Part shown: piece by piece, positions 1 through 5,290 of the stretch
How positions within the stretch are numbered: position 1 is the stretch's first letter
Layout of the letters: the number at the start of each line of letters is the position of its first letter
Assembly (NCBI GenBank): GCA_021783175.1
Contig: JAJXUF010000164.1
Coordinates: forward strand, 1-6,547
Direction of reading: 5' to 3'
Length of the DNA: 6,547 bases
Source of the DNA: Pseudomonadota bacterium
GTDB taxonomy: Bacteria > Pseudomonadota > Gammaproteobacteria > Acidiferrobacterales > UBA6901
Notes under the pieces: generated by a model
Told to the model about the DNA's origin: nothing
Database searches by the model: none
What the model saw: the letters and a program-made list of their open reading frames with translations, nothing else
Translations under genes and position numbers: made by a program

Positions 1-390
1 GGAGACGATGTACCACAGCACGGTAACCAGGCAGGTTGTCGCGAAGCTGTGCGCCAGCGTAGCCAGGATGTTTTTCGACCGGACCATGCCGCCGTAGAAC
101 AGCGCCAGGCCCGGTACGGTCATCATCAGCACCAATGCCATGGAGGTCAGCATCCAGGCGGTGTCGCCAGGATTGATCTTGGAATTGGGATCCGAAGTGA
201 CGGCCTCGGTTGGGGCAGGTGCTGCTGCCGCCGGGGCCGCCGCGGGTGCCGGTGCAGTGGCAGGTGCGGTCGCCGCCGGAGCAGGTGCTGGTGCCGAACC
301 CTCGTCGGCAAACGACAACATCGGGGCCGCGACAAGAAACGCCGCGAGCACGGCGCCCAAGAGCTTCTTTATTGTGAAATAGTTACGCAT
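1..390 (-). CDS. amtB: Ammonium transporter AmtB, N-terminal 130 residues (partial at window edge)
   Basis: Inner-membrane channel that takes up ammonium and is gated by the PII protein encoded just upstream. The visible part has a signal-like segment (residues about 1-28, K8-K9 then a hydrophobic stretch ending SFADE) and a low-complexity Ala/Pro linker (about 31-60). The conserved first membrane helix of the Amt/Mep/Rh family follows (GDTAWML at about 85, then GLALFYGGMVRSKN at about 104-117), and then the start of the second helix (SFATTCLVTVLWYIVS). Family members are usually 400-460 residues, so roughly two thirds lie outside the window. The ATG at 390 is preceded by GGGAG about 7 nt upstream and lies only 15 nt after the glnK stop, so the two are almost certainly cotranscribed. 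The signal-peptide-plus-linker N-terminus is seen in many proteobacterial Amt proteins. Family assignment is very secure. Confidence 0.96.
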   Translation of the reverse strand, partial: MRNYFTIKKLLGAVLAAFLVAAPMLSFADEGSAPAPAPAATAPATAPAPAAAPAAAAPAPTEAVTSDPNSKINPGDTAWMLTSMALVLMMTVPGLALFYGGMVRSKNILATLAHSFATTCLVTVLWYIVS

Positions 391-405
391 CAAATTTCTC
401 CCGTA

Positions 406-798
<393 letters not shown>

Positions 799-1926
799 TT
801 AGAATTTATACAACGCCTCAAGGCCGACCGAGGACTGGTTATCCTTGGGGGCCCCGCTGAGCATGCCAAAGGATGCCACGTCGGACTTGTCGTAGCGCAC
901 TTCACCGCGTAGTTCCGTGTGCACCGTCGGCATAAAGGCGAGCGTGACAGTGCCTTCCTTCCATTTCTGAATGACGCCGGTCGTGAATCCGTTCTTGTCG
1001 TCGAAGTACTCCACACGTCCCGCTACTCGCCACAGCGAACTCAGGTTGTAATTGGCAAACAGGGCCACGCCGTTCCATTTGGATGTGGTGCCGATTATCT
1101 GCGCATCCTTCTGCTGGCCGTAATCGCCTTCGAGAGCGACGGTAAGAGCGTTTGTGGCGCTGTAGCTGGCGACGAGATCGAGCAAATCGCGCTCGTGGTT
1201 CACAGTGGCTCCAGGAGCGTCCCCGCCGTAGAAGCTGACATTGATGGACAGCGGCTTGAGGGGCGTGGCGGCGAAGCCGAGCTCGACCGTTTTGTTGTAG
1301 ACCGGCGTAGTAGTGGCTGAAGGCTTAACGGTATTCCAGCCGTTATTGACCCCTACGATAACTTTGTAGTTGGGATTGATCGCATAGCTAGTCCGCACCC
1401 CGGTATGGCTGAACGGGATGGCGTAACCGAAGAGGATGCCGCGGGAGAAGTTGTAATCAGCCGTGCTAGTGATCACTTCCTCACCAGCCAGGGTGTCAAA
1501 CTTGCCGCCCATGACGGTAAACGGTCCGGTGGCATACTGCATGTAGGCCTGCTGTACGTCGACTTCGGAACCACCACTGACGGCCGGCAAGCCGGTACCA
1601 GAACTTGTCACCGCTGCGTCAGTACCGTAGTCGAGCTGCACCTGGCCGCCAAAACCGTTCGTCGGCAAATAAGCGCCTGAAAGATCGATGGTGTGCAGGC
1701 TAAAGGCATTGTGTTGCGCATCGTAGACGCGATCGGAGGTCGTGGTGCCTGCGAATACCCCGCTTCCCGTCAGATAGCTGTAGGAGGTGTCGATGTAGCC
1801 GTTGAAGGTGAGGCCCGATGCCGTGAGCACATCGCCGAGCGTCGGTGCATTGCCTGCGGCGGTGGCGGTGGCGGATGCGCATGCCATGACACCTGCGGCT
1901 AACAGGGATTTCTTGAATAGAGTCAT
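799..1926 (-). CDS. Outer-membrane beta-barrel porin, BBP2 / OmpL-like family
   Basis: A 375-residue protein with a clear Sec signal peptide (K5-K6, hydrophobic core 8-19, probable cleavage near A23/A24 before GNAP). Alternating hydrophobic strands follow, and the C-terminus ends in aromatic Phe (LEALYKF) as in barrel proteins assembled by the Bam complex. The internal block around residues 145-180, including GGKFDTLAGEEV, YNFSRGILFGYAIPFSHTGVR, is the pattern I associate with the putative beta-barrel porin-2 family (PF07642). The frame is open further up to a TTG at 2007, but the ATG at 1926 is chosen because AGAGGA lies 7 nt upstream and the signal peptide begins right there. It would be the first gene of a porin-glnK-amtB unit behind an NtrC/sigma-54 control region, suggesting a pore for a nitrogenous solute when nitrogen is scarce. 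The substrate cannot be read from the sequence. Confidence 0.9.
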   Translation of the reverse strand: MTLFKKSLLAAGVMACASATATAAGNAPTLGDVLTASGLTFNGYIDTSYSYLTGSGVFAGTTTSDRVYDAQHNAFSLHTIDLSGAYLPTNGFGGQVQLDYGTDAAVTSSGTGLPAVSGGSEVDVQQAYMQYATGPFTVMGGKFDTLAGEEVITSTADYNFSRGILFGYAIPFSHTGVRTSYAINPNYKVIVGVNNGWNTVKPSATTTPVYNKTVELGFAATPLKPLSINVSFYGGDAPGATVNHERDLLDLVASYSATNALTVALEGDYGQQKDAQIIGTTSKWNGVALFANYNLSSLWRVAGRVEYFDDKNGFTTGVIQKWKEGTVTLAFMPTVHTELRGEVRYDKSDVASFGMLSGAPKDNQSSVGLEALYKF

Positions 1927-2062
1927 CTGTAGTTCCTCTGATTGAGTGTGTCGGGCCTGCGCGCCAGTCGCCCAGGCCATACGGCTCAGATATTTCAATA
2001 TGTCCAACCGGTCTGACGAGACTGAGTCTTCTCATCACGATCCCTGGTCGCAGGCTCGCTAC

Positions 2063-2078
2063 AGCAGGTTCTATGCCA
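2063..2078 (-). promoter_or_regulatory. Sigma-54 (-24/-12) promoter for porin-glnK-amtB
   Basis: On the minus strand the site reads TGGCATAGAACCTGCT. It has the invariant GG and GC doublets with exactly 10 nt between them, TGGCA in the -24 element and TGCT in the -12 element, differing from TGGCACGN4TTGCW at three positions. Transcription would start near 2052, leaving about 125 nt of leader before the porin ATG at 1926. Paired NtrC boxes about 98 and 130 bp upstream of that start make the call much stronger than the motif alone. Confidence 0.78.
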
Positions 2079-2090
2079 ATCCAAAAATTG
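2078..2090 (+). promoter_or_regulatory. Possible IHF site between enhancer and sigma-54 promoter
   Basis: AATCCAAAAATTG matches the IHF consensus WATCAAN4TTR at all but one defined position and lies in an A/T-rich stretch between the NtrC boxes and the promoter. IHF often bends DNA at sigma-54 promoters. The site abuts the -24 element, closer than usual, and short degenerate motifs occur by chance, so this is tentative. Confidence 0.25.
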
Positions 2091-2140
2091 TTGGAAAAAC
2101 AGTGGGTTAATGGATTCTTTTAGCTATTGGAGGTGAGCGA

Positions 2141-2527
2141 ATGCACTTTGCTGGTGCACTGCGATTGGCGGGGCGCACTATTGTTGTGCGTATTTGTTTA
2201 TTTCAACAGACTGACAATAATCATGCTCTCCTCAAGGGCACCAGCAAGACTTTTGCATTACACAGCAAGCGCAAAAACCGATCAGAGGATGGCGGCAAGA
2301 CGCCTGCAGGCGAGAATCGCCGGACGCTGTCACGCCGGATCGCGCAACGCGCTTTTGTGCATGTTCGCGGCGCAGCGAAGGAAGCGCACAGTTTCTCACT
2401 CAAAATCGCTGACAGGCTTTTGCTGTTGAAAACCTCCTCTTTGTTTCGCAAGTTTCGCCAGCGAATTTTCAGCGTCGTTGAATTTAAAAATGGCGCGTTA
2501 TTGTTTTCTGCATACCGCACGCTGTAA
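2141..2527 (+). CDS. Doubtful hypothetical ORF with a strong Shine-Dalgarno
   Basis: An open frame of 128 codons starts at an ATG preceded by GGAGGTGA, an 8-nt match to the anti-Shine-Dalgarno, about 4 nt away. The deduced product is basic (many Arg/Lys), has no signal peptide, no membrane helix, and no motif or family that I recognise. Against it: the first 17 codons lie on top of both NtrC boxes, I see no good promoter just upstream, and an equally long open frame runs antisense (2221-2637, GTG start, no Shine-Dalgarno). It is listed because of the ribosome-binding site only, and is more likely fortuitous than real. Confidence 0.2.
   Translation: MHFAGALRLAGRTIVVRICLFQQTDNNHALLKGTSKTFALHSKRKNRSEDGGKTPAGENRRTLSRRIAQRAFVHVRGAAKEAHSFSLKIADRLLLLKTSSLFRKFRQRIFSVVEFKNGALLFSAYRTL
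2142..2158. promoter_or_regulatory. NtrC-binding box, promoter-proximal
   Basis: TGCACTTTGCTGGTGCA is a perfect 5-bp dyad TGCAC-N7-GTGCA with T and G at the inner positions, the form of canonical enterobacterial NtrC sites. Its centre (2150) is about 98 bp upstream of the predicted start from the sigma-54 promoter at 2063-2078. NtrC~P bound here would activate porin-glnK-amtB under nitrogen limitation. Confidence 0.8.
2174..2190. promoter_or_regulatory. NtrC-binding box, promoter-distal
   Basis: CGCACTATTGTTGTGCG is a second perfect 5-bp dyad of the same 17-bp geometry (CGCAC-N7-GTGCG). Its centre (2182) lies 32 bp, about three helical turns, from that of the first box. Paired NtrC sites with this spacing form the enhancer of E. 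coli glnA. The outer T/A pair is replaced by C/G, so it may be the weaker site. Confidence 0.72.
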
Positions 2528-2750
2528 CAGCTGTCAGGCAAATATTTGGACAGCCTGCCGTGCTTCTGGCGCACGCGATTTGCCCACTTGTCGCAAATTC
2601 CGAGCGGTTGCTGCCAACAGGAATTCACTTGGCGCACTGCGTTGTCGCACTTCCGGAGTCGCTTTCAGGTCATCAGTTCCGGGTCTGTTTAGGGACGTCG
2701 GTTGTGACTGTAAAACTCTGAGAGATATTTGCGGTGGCTGCCGAGATCAC

Positions 2751-2766
2751 GGTATCGGTCGATACC
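2751..2766. repeat. 16-bp dyad, possible operator
   Basis: GGTATCG-GT-CGATACC is a perfect 7-bp inverted repeat around a 2-bp centre. It has the shape of a dimeric repressor site, but no regulator gene is nearby and the target is unknown. It falls just downstream of a weak sigma-70-like match on the plus strand (TTGTGA at 2702, 16-bp spacer, GATATT ending 2729). Confidence 0.35.
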
Positions 2767-2813
2767 CAATCCGGAGATGGCTCTGCGGGACATGATCCTC
2801 AAGTTTGAAAGCA

Positions 2814-2830
2814 CAGAAAAGTCTTTTCTG
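2814..2830. repeat. 17-bp near-perfect palindrome
   Basis: CAGAAAAG-T-CTTTTCTG is an inverted repeat with 8-bp arms around a single central T. It could be a protein-binding site or, in RNA, a hairpin. No T-run follows, so it is not a terminator. Role unknown. Confidence 0.35.
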
Positions 2831-2954
2831 GCGTTTCCCCCTGAAACCGATTCATGGCAATGGCCCCCAGCTTGTCTTGCCGGGCATTACCTTATTCCTC
2901 ACACCTAAAGTACTCTGGGGGGTTTTTCAACCAAATAGTGCTGACGTGCGACGC

Positions 2955-2991
2955 CTGGTCTGGAGCGTCTTCTCTCGAAGGTCCAGACCAG
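2955..2991 (-). other. Strong hairpin downstream of the TorF-type gene
   Basis: Perfect 10-bp arms CTGGTCTGGA / TCCAGACCAG enclose a second stem CTTC/GAAG. Read on the minus strand, the inner stem is capped by GAGA, a GNRA-type tetraloop, which favours this strand as the transcribed one. It begins about 59 nt past the TorF-type stop codon. No U-tract follows immediately, so it may be a 3'-end stabiliser or a factor-assisted terminator rather than a classical intrinsic terminator. Confidence 0.45.
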
Positions 2992-3049
2992 CGGAACACA
3001 CGCACCTTTTCGATTCGAGTCAGCTGTACCGAATCCGCCCGGGCCGGCA

Positions 3050-3721
3050 CTAAAAGTGGTAGGTGCCTGAAATGACCAGAGTGGTGTTGTTAAGCTTGGA
3101 GTTGGGCTTTTGGGTGGTGTCGGTGACGGCGATCGATGCGTCAAGCCCTCCAAACATGCGACTTACGCCCGCGCTCACATCGGAATAATCGGGACCGAGA
3201 GTCTGGTCGTACAAGAAGTAATGGCCAGCGTGCAGATTTAGCTTTACTCCGCTGCCTATATCGTACTTCAGCGCACCTTCGAGGTAGCTGTCGTGGTGGT
3301 CAAAATCGTGCGACAGCTTTACCGATGCCGGACCAAAGCTCAGTGCGCCATAAAACTCCCAGAAAGCGCCTCGATCCTGTCCGGGATAGACGAACGCGTT
3401 GGAATAGGCGCGGGCGCCGACATCGAATCCGAGTCCTGAACTGTCCAGATACTTAACACCGGTGTAAGCGTCAGCACGCAGGTGGGCGTGGGAATTGGGA
3501 ATATCCTGGGTCGTGGCCCATAAACCGGCATAAAGTCCGCCCGGGTGCTTGATATCCACGCCGCCTTGCAGGGCCGCGTGATTGTCGCTCTGGGATATTC
3601 CGCGAAAGACATAGTTGTTGACGACACCTGCATTGTAGGTAGGTGGTTCGAAACCCTCCGCTGAAACAGCACCACACACGAGCATGCCGCTGATTACGGC
3701 AGCAATGCGCATCTTCCGCAT
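3050..3721 (-). CDS. TorF / Gcw_chp family outer-membrane protein
   Basis: A 223-residue protein with a signal peptide (R2-K3 then hydrophobic 6-19, probable cleavage AVSA|EG after residue 21). The N-terminal block of the mature protein, YVFRGISQSDNHAALQGG followed by a GLYAGLWATT-like strand, is the signature I know for the TIGR02001/PF09694 family, now called TorF family putative porins. The remainder alternates in barrel-strand fashion and ends ISGTYHF with terminal Phe. The ATG at 3721 has AAAGGAG 4 nt upstream; Met4 is a less likely start. In betaproteobacteria this family is often placed just before glnK-amt and next to ubiK, as it almost is here. Here the BBP2-type porin gene and its own promoter lie between. 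A sigma-54-like element lies about 100 bp upstream. Transport substrate unknown. Confidence 0.9.
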   Translation of the reverse strand: MRKMRIAAVISGMLVCGAVSAEGFEPPTYNAGVVNNYVFRGISQSDNHAALQGGVDIKHPGGLYAGLWATTQDIPNSHAHLRADAYTGVKYLDSSGLGFDVGARAYSNAFVYPGQDRGAFWEFYGALSFGPASVKLSHDFDHHDSYLEGALKYDIGSGVKLNLHAGHYFLYDQTLGPDYSDVSAGVSRMFGGLDASIAVTDTTQKPNSKLNNTTLVISGTYHF

Positions 3722-3817
3722 GGATCTCCTTTCGGGCCCGTCTGAATTAGGTCCGGCTAGTGTTAAGGTGCCCGCTTTGGTGGGGCTTTCCGGGTCCGCA
3801 TTTTAAGGCATTGGCGA

Positions 3818-3833
3818 CGCAAAAAAAATGCCG
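3818..3833 (-). promoter_or_regulatory. Sigma-54-like promoter for the TorF-type gene
   Basis: The minus strand reads CGGCATTTTTTTTGCG. The GG and GC doublets are exactly 10 nt apart, with GGCA and TTGC preserved and a T-tract between them. The predicted start is near 3807, about 85 nt before the ATG. The first T and the CG of TGGCACG are not matched, and only an NtrC half-site (TGCAC, 3883-3887) is visible upstream. Confidence is therefore lower than for the 2063-2078 promoter. Confidence 0.5.
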
Positions 3834-3912
3834 TTGGGCGGCTGATTCACCCTGCCCAATCATCGGGAAGGCGAGCGGCTGATGCACGCATGACATAGGA
3901 CGCATCGAGTTC

Positions 3913-3921
3913 TGGTAGACT
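3913..3921 (+). promoter_or_regulatory. Possible extended -10 promoter for ubiK
   Basis: TGGTAGACT fits the TGN-TAnAnT form of an extended -10 element and would start transcription near 3928, about 59 nt before the ubiK ATG. No good -35 hexamer is found at 16-18 bp, so this is a weak call. Confidence 0.28.
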
Positions 3922-3986
3922 GCCACATATTTTTGAAATCGTCGTGAAAGGGTTTCGCGCCGATCTGCTGACAGGACCAATTTACG

Positions 3987-4217
3987 ATGCTAAACGGCAA
4001 CGCCATTGAGCAGATAATCTCTGTACTACGCGGGGCACTTCCGCAGAATCTCGCGGTGGAGACAGAACGCAACGTGCGTGCGGCACTGGGCAGCGTGTTC
4101 GAGCGCCTAAATCTCGTAACGCGCGAGGAGCTGGATGTGCAGAACGAGGTTCTCGCACGAACTCGTACAAAAATTGCCGAACTGGAAAAGCGCATTGCGG
4201 AGCTTGAGCGGAAATAA
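3987..4217 (+). CDS. ubiK: Ubiquinone biosynthesis accessory factor UbiK (BMFP / YqiC family)
   Basis: A 76-residue protein matching the short BMFP-domain family (PF04380). An N-terminal amphipathic region (residues 1-45, including LPQNLAVETERNVRAALGSVFERLNLVTREELDVQ in pieces) is followed by a C-terminal coiled coil (about 50-76, EVLARTRTKIAELEKRIAELER). E. coli UbiK (YqiC) assists the soluble complex of ubiquinone-synthesis enzymes, probably together with UbiJ, and can self-associate and bind membranes. Length is slightly short for the family but complete. AGGA lies 10 nt before the ATG. The gene is divergent from the TorF-type gene and ends before a bidirectional terminator at 4286-4312, so it is probably monocistronic. 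Confidence 0.92.
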   Translation: MLNGNAIEQIISVLRGALPQNLAVETERNVRAALGSVFERLNLVTREELDVQNEVLARTRTKIAELEKRIAELERK

Positions 4218-4285
4218 TCGCCTGATCTCGTAGGCCCGAACCTAAGAAAGGGAACTGTGGATCTGAAATCGGGTGAAGTGGCAAC

Positions 4286-4312
4286 AAAAAAGCGGCCGAG
4301 GGCCGCTTTTTT
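4286..4312. terminator. Bidirectional rho-independent terminator (ubiK / cytochrome c)
   Basis: Perfect 12-bp arms AAAAAAGCGGCC / GGCCGCTTTTTT around a GAG loop, giving a GC stem flanked by A6 and T6. It works in either direction and lies between the convergent ubiK (stop 4217, +) and cytochrome c (stop 4335, -) genes, ending both transcripts. Confidence 0.93.
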
Positions 4313-4334
4313 GCTTTGCTCTGTTGGCGCAGAC

Positions 4335-4823
4335 TTACTTGCTGTGCGACACCATGTACTGGACGGCGGACTTCACGTCAGCATCCGACAGACTGCTGTT
4401 TCCACCCTTGGCAGGCATGAAACCCGCGGAACCCTGGAAGCCATGCAGCGCGTGCTGCTCAAGCGTCGGCATTCCCTTGGCGACATGCTTAGCCCAGGCA
4501 GCCTTGTCACCAAACTTGGGTGCTCCGGCTACACCAGCACCGTGGCACGCAACGCAGGTCGACTCGTAGGTTGACTTGCCGACATCGGCTCCGGCGGCGT
4601 TGGCGGCCGGAATCAGGGTGTTCATTACTCCGCCGGCCACAGAAACTTCTCCAACCGGCTTGATGCGGGCAGCTATGGCCGCGTCGCTTTGCAAGCCAAT
4701 CTCCTTGCCGTTGCCAAGTTTGCTTGTCACCATCTGCGCCAGGATAAAAATGATTACGGTCAGAGCTACCAATGCTGCAATGAGCCCGGAAAAGGTCTTA
4801 AAAAAATCGCGATCAGTCGTCAT
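4335..4823 (-). CDS. Membrane-anchored class I cytochrome c, cytochrome c5-like
   Basis: A 162-residue electron-transfer protein. One N-terminal membrane helix (about 12-33) is not followed by a signal-peptidase site and probably anchors the protein. A linker containing an Ala-rich stretch (about 62-80) leads to a single haem domain. The haem-binding motif is C90-VA-C93-H94, and the likely sixth ligand is Met136 in GFMPAKGG. The blocks GAGVAGAPKFGDKAAW, LEQHALHGFQG and LSDADVKSAVQYMV are typical of the c5 family. The extra cysteine pair that some c5 proteins carry after MPxKG is absent (GGNSSLSD here). The ATG follows AGGA at 7 nt. The gene has its own consensus promoter (4899-4927) and a terminator, so it is probably monocistronic. 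Redox partner (oxidase, reductase or other) cannot be determined. Confidence 0.92.
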   Translation of the reverse strand: MTTDRDFFKTFSGLIAALVALTVIIFILAQMVTSKLGNGKEIGLQSDAAIAARIKPVGEVSVAGGVMNTLIPAANAAGADVGKSTYESTCVACHGAGVAGAPKFGDKAAWAKHVAKGMPTLEQHALHGFQGSAGFMPAKGGNSSLSDADVKSAVQYMVSHSK

Positions 4824-4898
4824 CTTTGCTTCCTTTAATCTTTAAAATACGCGTCTGCAACCGGCATAAGATGGCGCAGACCCCAGAATTCATCTGGC

Positions 4899-4927
4899 AT
4901 TATAGCGGTACCAATGGAAAATGTCAT
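4899..4927 (-). promoter_or_regulatory. Sigma-70 promoter for the cytochrome c gene
   Basis: On the minus strand ATGACA (4922-4927) and a perfect TATAAT (4899-4904) are separated by exactly 17 bp. Transcription would begin near 4892, giving a leader of about 70 nt before the ATG at 4823. One -35 base differs from TTGACA. Confidence 0.82.
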
Positions 4928-4947
4928 ATTCCCCTGCGGAGCCCCGA

Positions 4948-4976
4948 TGGACGCTTAGAGCGACTAACGGTATCCT
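4948..4976 (+). promoter_or_regulatory. Sigma-70-like promoter for tRNA-Arg
   Basis: TGGACG (4948-4953) and TATCCT (4971-4976) with a 17-bp spacer, each matching four of six consensus bases. The predicted start (about 4983) lies a few bases before the mature tRNA 5' end. It is divergent from the cytochrome c promoter, with the two -35 hexamers 20 bp apart. Confidence 0.58.
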
Positions 4977-4986
4977 TGCCTCACCC

Positions 4987-5063
4987 GCGCCCTTAGCTCA
5001 GCTGGATAGAGCGTTGGATTCCGATTCCAAAGGTCAGAGGTTCGAATCCTCTAGGGCGCGCCA
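4987..5063 (+). tRNA. tRNA-Arg, anticodon CCG (reads CGG)
   Basis: A complete 77-nt cloverleaf with encoded CCA. The acceptor stem GCGCCCT/AGGGCGC pairs fully, with discriminator G5060. The D-arm contains TAGCTCAGCTGGATAGAGC. The anticodon stem TTGGA/TCCAA encloses the loop TTCCGAT, giving anticodon CCG at 5021-5023. The T-arm is AGAGG-TTCGAAT-CCTCT. No copy of the 3' end was found elsewhere in the window, so nothing suggests an integrated element at this gene. Confidence 0.97.
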
Positions 5064-5069
5064 GCTTGC

Positions 5070-5104
5070 GAGGGGCTGACTCCCGGCCCGGGACCAGCCT
5101 CTTT
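5070..5104 (+). terminator. Terminator-like hairpin after tRNA-Arg
   Basis: An outer stem GAGG-CTG / CAG-CCTC (two bases bulged on the 5' arm) encloses an inner perfect stem TCCCG/CGGGA with a GCC loop, and is followed by CTTT. It starts 7 nt after the tRNA CCA. The T-run is short, so the hairpin is well supported but its efficiency as a terminator is uncertain. Confidence 0.5.
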
Positions 5105-5290
5105 CCATATATATCTTCCTGTTACTTTCGCTCCCGACCGGAGTGCCGTCGGCTGCTGTTTTGGCAAAAACTGCCGCTTGCCGGAATTGGCTGGAGCAAT
5201 TCTAGTTCTAGCACCCACCGGAACAATTCTTTCTAAGGGGGTGCCGTCTGCATGGCATTGCAATTGCGGGAACAAGGGTGAGTCGAGCGG

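Larger units (their letters stand above)
2191..3049. other. Long spacer without a recognisable gene
   Basis: About 860 bp between the NtrC boxes and the stop of the TorF-type gene. No frame gives a protein I recognise; the longest are the doubtful ORF from 2141 and short frames full of Cys/Arg/Ser typical of non-coding DNA. Structured elements include a 12-bp palindrome CGCCTGCAGGCG (2301-2312), a 6-bp stem enclosing CAAATATTTG (2530-2554), a dyad GGTATCG-GT-CGATACC (2751-2766), a palindrome CAGAAAAG-T-CTTTTCTG (2814-2830), a long-range GC stem followed by T5 (2864-2927, +), and a strong hairpin at 2955-2991. No transposase remnant or terminal inverted repeats were seen. Confidence 0.6.

Noticed and set aside
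1927..2007. 27-residue N-terminal extension of the porin from a TTG at 2007
   Set aside because: The signal peptide and a good Shine-Dalgarno both fit the ATG at 1926, and the extension lacks export character.
2318..2339. Direct repeat CGCCGGA twice with 15-bp period, considered as iteron or CRISPR-like
   Set aside because: Only two 7-bp copies; expected by chance in GC-rich DNA.
2221..2637. 138-codon open frame on the minus strand in the spacer
   Set aside because: GTG start without a Shine-Dalgarno, no recognised family, Cys/Arg/Ser-rich composition; probably non-coding.
3883..3899. NtrC box upstream of the TorF-type gene
   Set aside because: Only the left half TGCAC is present; the position for GTGCA reads ATAGG, so there is no dyad.
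4257..4574. Overlapping plus-strand frames opposite the cytochrome c gene
   Set aside because: They run through the terminator hairpin and are the antisense of a clear haem protein.
5184..5244. Inverted repeats GAATTG/CAATTC (5184-5202) and GCACCC/GGGTGC (5211-5244) as a dsbA terminator
   Set aside because: Stems of only 6 bp, one with a 22-nt loop, and no T-run on the minus strand; not enough to call a terminator.
5036..5290. tRNA-Arg 3' end as an integration (att) site with an element downstream
   Set aside because: No duplicate of the tRNA 3' end, integrase or foreign-looking gene follows; dsbA is an ordinary chromosomal gene.
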